A DNA stretch of 7,795 nt from an uncultured Eubacteriales bacterium (lineage in GTDB: Bacteria > Bacillota > Clostridia > Oscillospirales > Acutalibacteraceae), in contig ONPH01000055.1 of NCBI GenBank assembly GCA_900319655.1, positions 1 through 7,795 of the forward strand, in the 5' to 3' direction. Positions 4,476 through 7,795 of the stretch are shown here, piece by piece (within the stretch, counting starts at the first letter, position 1; each line of letters begins with the position of its first letter). Under the pieces are notes generated by a model. The model was given only the letters and a program-made list of their open reading frames with translations. It was not told the origin of the DNA and made no database searches. Made by a program: the position numbers and the translations under genes.

Positions 4476-7205
4476 ATGGCGAGAGATTTTACTTCCAACG
4501 ACGCTAAACAACTGATTGTTCAGCTTAACGCTTTGCAGAATATGCAAAGGGAGATTGTTAATCTTCCCGAGCAGTACCGTCAGGACGCGCAGTCGCAGAC
4601 GCGGCAGATGATAGGCTACCGCGCGTTTGATAACTTTGTGCGCGACGAACTTAATCGCGGCACGGACGCTCCCGAAAGCCTGCGCGGAGCTGAGCGGATA
4701 ATTAACGATATAAGTATGTGGATGAAGCTCAGTCCCATAGCACAGCAGATTAGCACCACGGCTCAGAATAACGATAATATGATTAATTCCATGCGGCAAA
4801 GCCTGTCGGCAGGCAGCAGCGGACTGCGCTGGATGTTTTCTTCCTCAAAGACAAAGGAGGAGACGGTGCAGGCATACCGCGCGGCTGAGGGGTTCCTCAG
4901 AAGTGTTGAGGCGAAAAATATCTCGGCTCTGTACGCTCAGACTACTCAAATAAAAAACATCCCTGCAAACGCGGCTTGGCAGGAGTTCCAAAACAACCGC
5001 GCGGCGTTCGGAGAAGCGTTCGCGCACATGGCGCCCGAGCTTATGCAGGGCAATTTGGTTCACGAGTTATCGACGGCAATTGAAGGTCACCGAAGCCTGC
5101 TGCAGCCGTTCCTTTCGGCAGAACAGGCTATTGAGCAGAGCAAAGAAAATATCAGAAACGCCGCGAACCGCGTCGCCGCACGCGACATTATGAGTATATT
5201 AAAGGGCGTTCCCGTGGAGGAACTCAACCGCGGCAAGGGCGGAATCCGCGTAAAAACCCTTCGCGATTGTGGCTATGAGACCTTGGCGGATATCTACGCC
5301 GCCGCGCCCTCGAAGCTTGAGGCGGTTAAGGGCATCAGCGCCGAGGGCGCGCGTGAGATTAAAACAAAGCTTAACGAATATCTATACGAGTCGGCAAATA
5401 CCGTAAAAATCAAGCTCAGCGCCGACGATAAAAATCCCGACTCAACCGCATTGGTTCAGGAGATTTCGGCGTATATTCTGCGCAAAGACAGCCTGCGCGA
5501 TTACTATAAGCTGCAGGAAACCTTCAAGCCCAAAACCGACGCGGCGGAAAATTCACTCATCAACGTCGGCAACGGCGTGCGTTGGCTGTTTTACAATTCT
5601 AACCAAAAAGCCGAGGTAACGCAGGCGTATCAGTATCTTGTGCGTTTGCAAAAGAGTGACTACGCCGCAAATCTAAAGCAGTTGTCGAATAATATCCGCG
5701 GCAATTTTCAGGTATCGACAAACGATGCGTGGGCGCGGTTTGAAAGCGACACAGTCCGCTTTTGGAACGTGCTCGAGGACGTCTGCCCCGAACGCGTCGG
5801 CAGCAGCGGCAGCGTTTACGGTCTGCCAGAGGATTTGGCGCACGAAATTCAGCAGCAGCCGCTCAACCTAGAAGGTCTGCGCTGCGAGTTAAGAAGATAT
5901 CAGGAGTGGGGCGTTAAGTACGCAATTCACCAACAGCGGGTTTTGCTCGGTGACGAGATGGGCTTGGGAAAAACCGTTCAGGCTATCGCCGCGATGGTTT
6001 CGCTTCGCAACGAAGGCGCGACGCATTTTGTTGTTGTATGCCCTGCGAGCGTGCTCTCAAACTGGTGCAGAGAGATTAACAAGCACAGCGATTTGAGTGT
6101 GATTATGGTGCACGGCAGTTCACGCAGTGCTTCTGTTTCAAAGTGGATTGAGGAAGGCGGAGTTGCGGTCACCACCTACGAAACCACGGGCGCGATTGAG
6201 CTTGACGATAATTTTAAATACAACTATATGGTCGTTGACGAGGCGCATTACATCAAAAACCGCGACGCGCAGCGCACGGTCAACGTCAGAAAGCTCTGCC
6301 AAAAGGCTGAGAAAATTCTGTTTATGACAGGTACGGCAATCGAGAACAAGGTTGACGAGATGATTTCGCTTATCGAGGTGTTAAACCCCGACGTCGCAAC
6401 GCAGATAAAGCGCATGGCGTTTATGTCGTCCGCTCCGCAGTTCCGCGAGGCGGTAGCGCCCGTGTATTACCGCAGAAAGCGCGAGGACGTGCTTACCGAG
6501 CTTCCCGACAAAACCGAGACCGAGGAGTGGTGCACGCTCTCGGGCGAGGAGGTTCAGTGTTACGAGGATGCCGTGCTGTCCAAAAACTTTGCAGGCGCAA
6601 GGCGCGTAAGCTGGAATGTGGACGATGTGTCGCTGTCAAGCAAGGCAAACCGTATGAAGGAGCTTTTGGCGGAAGCCGAGGCAGAGGGAAGAAAGGTAAT
6701 TGTCTTTTCGTTCTTCCTCGACACAATCGAAAAGGTGCGCGGAATGTTGGGCGACAAGTGCGTCGGCCCGATTAACGGCTCGGTACCACCGCAGCGCCGT
6801 CAGGAGATGGTCGACGAGTTCGACAAAGCACAGCCGGGCGCAGTGCTCGCCGCGCAAATTCAGTCGGGCGGCACAGGACTTAACATTCAGTCTGCAAGCG
6901 TGATTATCCTCTGCGAGCCGCAATTCAAGCCCTCGATTGAAAATCAGGCGATCTCGCGCGCTTATCGTATGGGACAGGCGCGCAATGTGCTTGTTTACCG
7001 CCTTTTGTGCGAGGACACTGTAGACGAAAAGATTATGGAAATGCTCGCCGAAAAGCAGGCGGTTTTCGACGCCTTCGCGGATAAATCTACCGTTGCCGAG
7101 GAAACTCTCGAGCTCGACGAAAAGAGCTTCGGTGATATTATGGAAAGCGAAATCAAGCGGATTCAGGAGTCACGCGCGGCAAATCAAAACGAAGAAAACA
7201 AGTAA
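4476..7205 (+). CDS. SNF2-family DNA translocase/ATPase with duplicated N-terminal modules and helix-hairpin-helix
   Basis: Cytoplasmic SNF2 (superfamily 2) ATPase of 909 residues; such proteins move along double-stranded DNA and remodel protein-DNA complexes rather than separating strands. The two RecA lobes fill about residues 465-860. Motif I is 'GDEMGLGKT' (492-500, Lys499 in Walker A), Ia 'VVCPASVLSNW' (520-530), II 'DEAH' (588-591), III 'MTGTAIEN' (617-624), IV 'VIVFSFFLDT' (741-750), V 'QSGGTGLNIQSA' (796-807) and VI 'QAISRAYRMGQ' (824-834). All key residues are present, so the enzyme should be active. The N-terminal half is unusual. A module at about 108-190 is repeated at about 358-440, and between them lies a helix-hairpin-helix-like segment ('LRDCGYETLADIY...LEAVKGISAEGAREI', about 262-295) likely to bind DNA. 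No nuclease or methylase domain is visible. The C-terminus is acidic and charged. Start: GGAGG six bases before ATG, with its own promoter. It has no operon partner in the window. Bacterial relatives act in transcription recycling (RapA) or phage defence (DISARM), but neither role is shown here. Confidence 0.93.
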   Translation: MARDFTSNDAKQLIVQLNALQNMQREIVNLPEQYRQDAQSQTRQMIGYRAFDNFVRDELNRGTDAPESLRGAERIINDISMWMKLSPIAQQISTTAQNNDNMINSMRQSLSAGSSGLRWMFSSSKTKEETVQAYRAAEGFLRSVEAKNISALYAQTTQIKNIPANAAWQEFQNNRAAFGEAFAHMAPELMQGNLVHELSTAIEGHRSLLQPFLSAEQAIEQSKENIRNAANRVAARDIMSILKGVPVEELNRGKGGIRVKTLRDCGYETLADIYAAAPSKLEAVKGISAEGAREIKTKLNEYLYESANTVKIKLSADDKNPDSTALVQEISAYILRKDSLRDYYKLQETFKPKTDAAENSLINVGNGVRWLFYNSNQKAEVTQAYQYLVRLQKSDYAANLKQLSNNIRGNFQVSTNDAWARFESDTVRFWNVLEDVCPERVGSSGSVYGLPEDLAHEIQQQPLNLEGLRCELRRYQEWGVKYAIHQQRVLLGDEMGLGKTVQAIAAMVSLRNEGATHFVVVCPASVLSNWCREINKHSDLSVIMVHGSSRSASVSKWIEEGGVAVTTYETTGAIELDDNFKYNYMVVDEAHYIKNRDAQRTVNVRKLCQKAEKILFMTGTAIENKVDEMISLIEVLNPDVATQIKRMAFMSSAPQFREAVAPVYYRRKREDVLTELPDKTETEEWCTLSGEEVQCYEDAVLSKNFAGARRVSWNVDDVSLSSKANRMKELLAEAEAEGRKVIVFSFFLDTIEKVRGMLGDKCVGPINGSVPPQRRQEMVDEFDKAQPGAVLAAQIQSGGTGLNIQSASVIILCEPQFKPSIENQAISRAYRMGQARNVLVYRLLCEDTVDEKIMEMLAEKQAVFDAFADKSTVAEETLELDEKSFGDIMESEIKRIQESRAANQNEENK
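4797..5045 (+). repeat. SNF2 N-terminal module, copy A (residues about 108-190)
   Basis: Copy A of a diverged internal duplication. It aligns with copy B (5547-5795) through 'SL...G.G.RW.F..S..K.E..QAY' near its start and 'AW..F......F........PE' near its end, at about equal spacing. The conserved core reads 'GLRWMFSSSKTKEETVQAY' here. It is mostly predicted helix. I do not recognise the fold. Confidence 0.6.
5547..5795 (+). repeat. SNF2 N-terminal module, copy B (residues about 358-440)
   Basis: Copy B of the internal duplication, with core 'GVRWLFYNSNQKAEVTQAY' and later 'NDAWARFESDTVRFWNVLED'. It ends about 25 residues before the SNF2 core. The helix-hairpin-helix segment (about 5259-5360) sits between the two copies, giving the order module A, HhH, module B, ATPase. 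Confidence 0.6.
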
Positions 7206-7211
7206 AAATCA

Positions 7212-7245
7212 ACCCCTAACACAGCGGCAAACGCTTGTCAGGGGT
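7212..7245. terminator. Hairpin between convergent genes, terminator mainly for the minus strand
   Basis: ACCCCTAACA (7212-7221) pairs with TGTCAGGGGT (7236-7245) with one A/C mismatch. After a one-base bulge the stem continues with AGCG/CGCT around a GCAAA loop. On the minus strand it is followed by TGATTTTTAC, a usable U-tract, 15 bases after the stop of the membrane-protein gene. On the plus strand the following bases (ATTGTAATATAAATTT) are AT-rich but lack a T-run, so termination of the SNF2 transcript here is likely but less certain. Confidence 0.7.
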
Positions 7246-7259
7246 ATTGTAATATAAAT

Positions 7260-7592
7260 TTATTTGCCTGCCTTTTTGATCATCACAATCATCCAGACGT
7301 ACATACAGGTTTTCGGGAGCATTAACATTCCGATCATTGGCATTGTCTGCGCGAAAAGCACAACCGGAATGTAGAACAAAAAGCTCAGCGTTATCGCAAG
7401 CCACATCAGCCTCAGCGGCTTGTCGTTTTTTGCGCTTCTAAGCCACAGCACTACCGTCAAAATTCCGAGCAGGGCAAAGGGGATATTGCGGAGAATTCCC
7501 CACAACAGCGACGGCTCAGCGCTTGTCCATCCGTTTTGCGGAAAACAGCAAAGCGAAAACGCAAAAGTCCCAGGAACATATGCAGCCGGCAT
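7260..7592 (-). CDS. Small multi-spanning membrane protein, C-terminal part, probably 5'-truncated near 7535
   Basis: The minus-strand frame gives 110 residues from the ATG at 7592. Three hydrophobic helices are visible: about 28-51 ('LLWGILRNIPFALLGILTVV'), 61-82 ('LMWLAITLSFLFYIPVVLF') and 85-105 ('IGMLMLPKTCMYVWMIVM'). Basic loop residues (RSAKNDKPLR) and tail (KKAGK) suggest cytosolic ends. I do not recognise a named family and assign no function. The first about 19 residues (MPAAYVPGTFAFSLCCFP) look unlike a real N-terminus. They have no ribosome binding site and are antisense to a relaxase-like plus-strand frame. I infer that the true protein was longer at its N-terminus and was cut near 7535. 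The gene converges on the SNF2 gene, with the hairpin at 7212-7245 between them. Whether the remnant is expressed is unknown. Confidence 0.6.
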   Translation of the reverse strand: MPAAYVPGTFAFSLCCFPQNGWTSAEPSLLWGILRNIPFALLGILTVVLWLRSAKNDKPLRLMWLAITLSFLFYIPVVLFAQTMPMIGMLMLPKTCMYVWMIVMIKKAGK

Positions 7593-7795
7593 ACGATCCC
7601 TCTTTCGATTATCTCTCCAATCCGGAAGCCGCGCTTGTTTTTCGCTCCCATCTGCATCTGGTTGTGGATCTGCAGAGCAATCTGAAAGCCCAGCAGAGTG
7701 CCGCCTATGCGCGGAAGGTTACGCTCAGCAATCTGCGCGAGGCAGCGAAAACGCTTTGCTATATCCAGGAGCACGGCTACGACAGCCGCGAGGAA
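7535..7795 (+). CDS. Relaxase (mobilization protein) internal/C-terminal fragment, runs off window
   Basis: The plus frame is open from 7442 to the window end, with relaxase-like sequence from about 7535. It reads 'FAENSKAK', 'YDPSFDYLSNPEAALVFRSH', then 'LVVDLQSNLKAQQSAAYARK' and 'LSNLREAAKTLCYIQEHGYD'. The last two match, from memory, the region after the catalytic domain in relaxases of Firmicute integrative and mobilizable elements ('LIDIQ.K....GPGY..WA...NLKQMAQTLNYL'). The N-terminal domain, with its nicking tyrosine and the histidine triad, is absent; upstream sequence instead belongs to the minus-strand membrane protein. An ATG at 7580 with AGGA four bases upstream could start a shortened product, but no family member I know begins there. 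It is most likely a broken remnant or the edge of an insertion. It is also possible that the join is an assembly artefact. Confidence 0.62.

Noticed and set aside
4476..7205. SNF2 gene as part of a phage-defence system such as DISARM
   Set aside because: No methyltransferase, nuclease, phospholipase-D or other partner gene flanks it. The neighbours are a secreted protease and a membrane-protein remnant, so the window gives no support for a defence operon.
7457..7774. 105-residue minus-strand open frame at the right end
   Set aside because: It lies antisense to the relaxase-like frame and overlaps the membrane-protein frame, and its translation matches no recognisable domain. The plus-strand reading has clear relaxase similarity.

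Overview
The window looks like chromosome of a gut or rumen Firmicute close to Ruminococcus, at moderate GC. The evidence is a dockerin-type tail ending in the '...LLQKYIANFD...PIGEK' style I associate with Ruminococcus secreted proteins, large secreted multidomain cell-wall proteins with FN3 arrays, and strong AGGAGG-like ribosome binding sites. The genus call is an inference from family knowledge; no search was run.

Layout. (1) 2-574 (+): the 3' end of a secreted CHAP-domain peptidoglycan hydrolase. It is cut by the left edge, because the frame is open to base 2 and the ATG at 59 is probably internal. (2) 731-2554 (+): a paralogous secreted hydrolase with signal peptide, five FN3-like repeats and a C-terminal CHAP domain. 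Its most convincing start is an AUA codon behind a strong Shine-Dalgarno sequence. (3) 2560-2590: a perfect 12-bp hairpin that can terminate both converging genes. (4) 4273-2614 (-): a secreted papain-fold cysteine protease resembling the IdeS/Mac family, with a beta-sandwich (CARDB-like) domain. Its C-terminal dockerin-like tail is separated from the main frame by a single-base frameshift near 2757. (5) 4274-4475: a divergent promoter region with a 16-bp near-palindrome. (6) 4476-7205 (+): a 909-residue SNF2-family DNA translocase/ATPase with an unusual N-terminal half, in which two copies of a duplicated module flank a helix-hairpin-helix segment. (7) 7212-7245: a hairpin between converging genes, oriented best as a terminator for the minus strand. 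(8) 7260 to about 7535 (-): the C-terminal part of a small multi-spanning membrane protein. (9) About 7535-7795 (+): an internal or C-terminal fragment of a conjugative relaxase, lacking its N-terminal catalytic domain and running off the right edge.

The first half therefore encodes extracellular functions: two cell-wall hydrolases and a dockerin-tagged protease that could be displayed on a scaffoldin. The SNF2 gene is a stand-alone nucleic-acid enzyme with its own promoter. The right edge looks like a scar or junction with a mobile element. I see no CRISPR array, tRNA, rRNA or complete mobile element, and no multi-gene cluster I would confidently call a new defence system. The best leads are the protease-dockerin fusion with its frameshift, the duplicated module in the SNF2 protein, and the AUA start.
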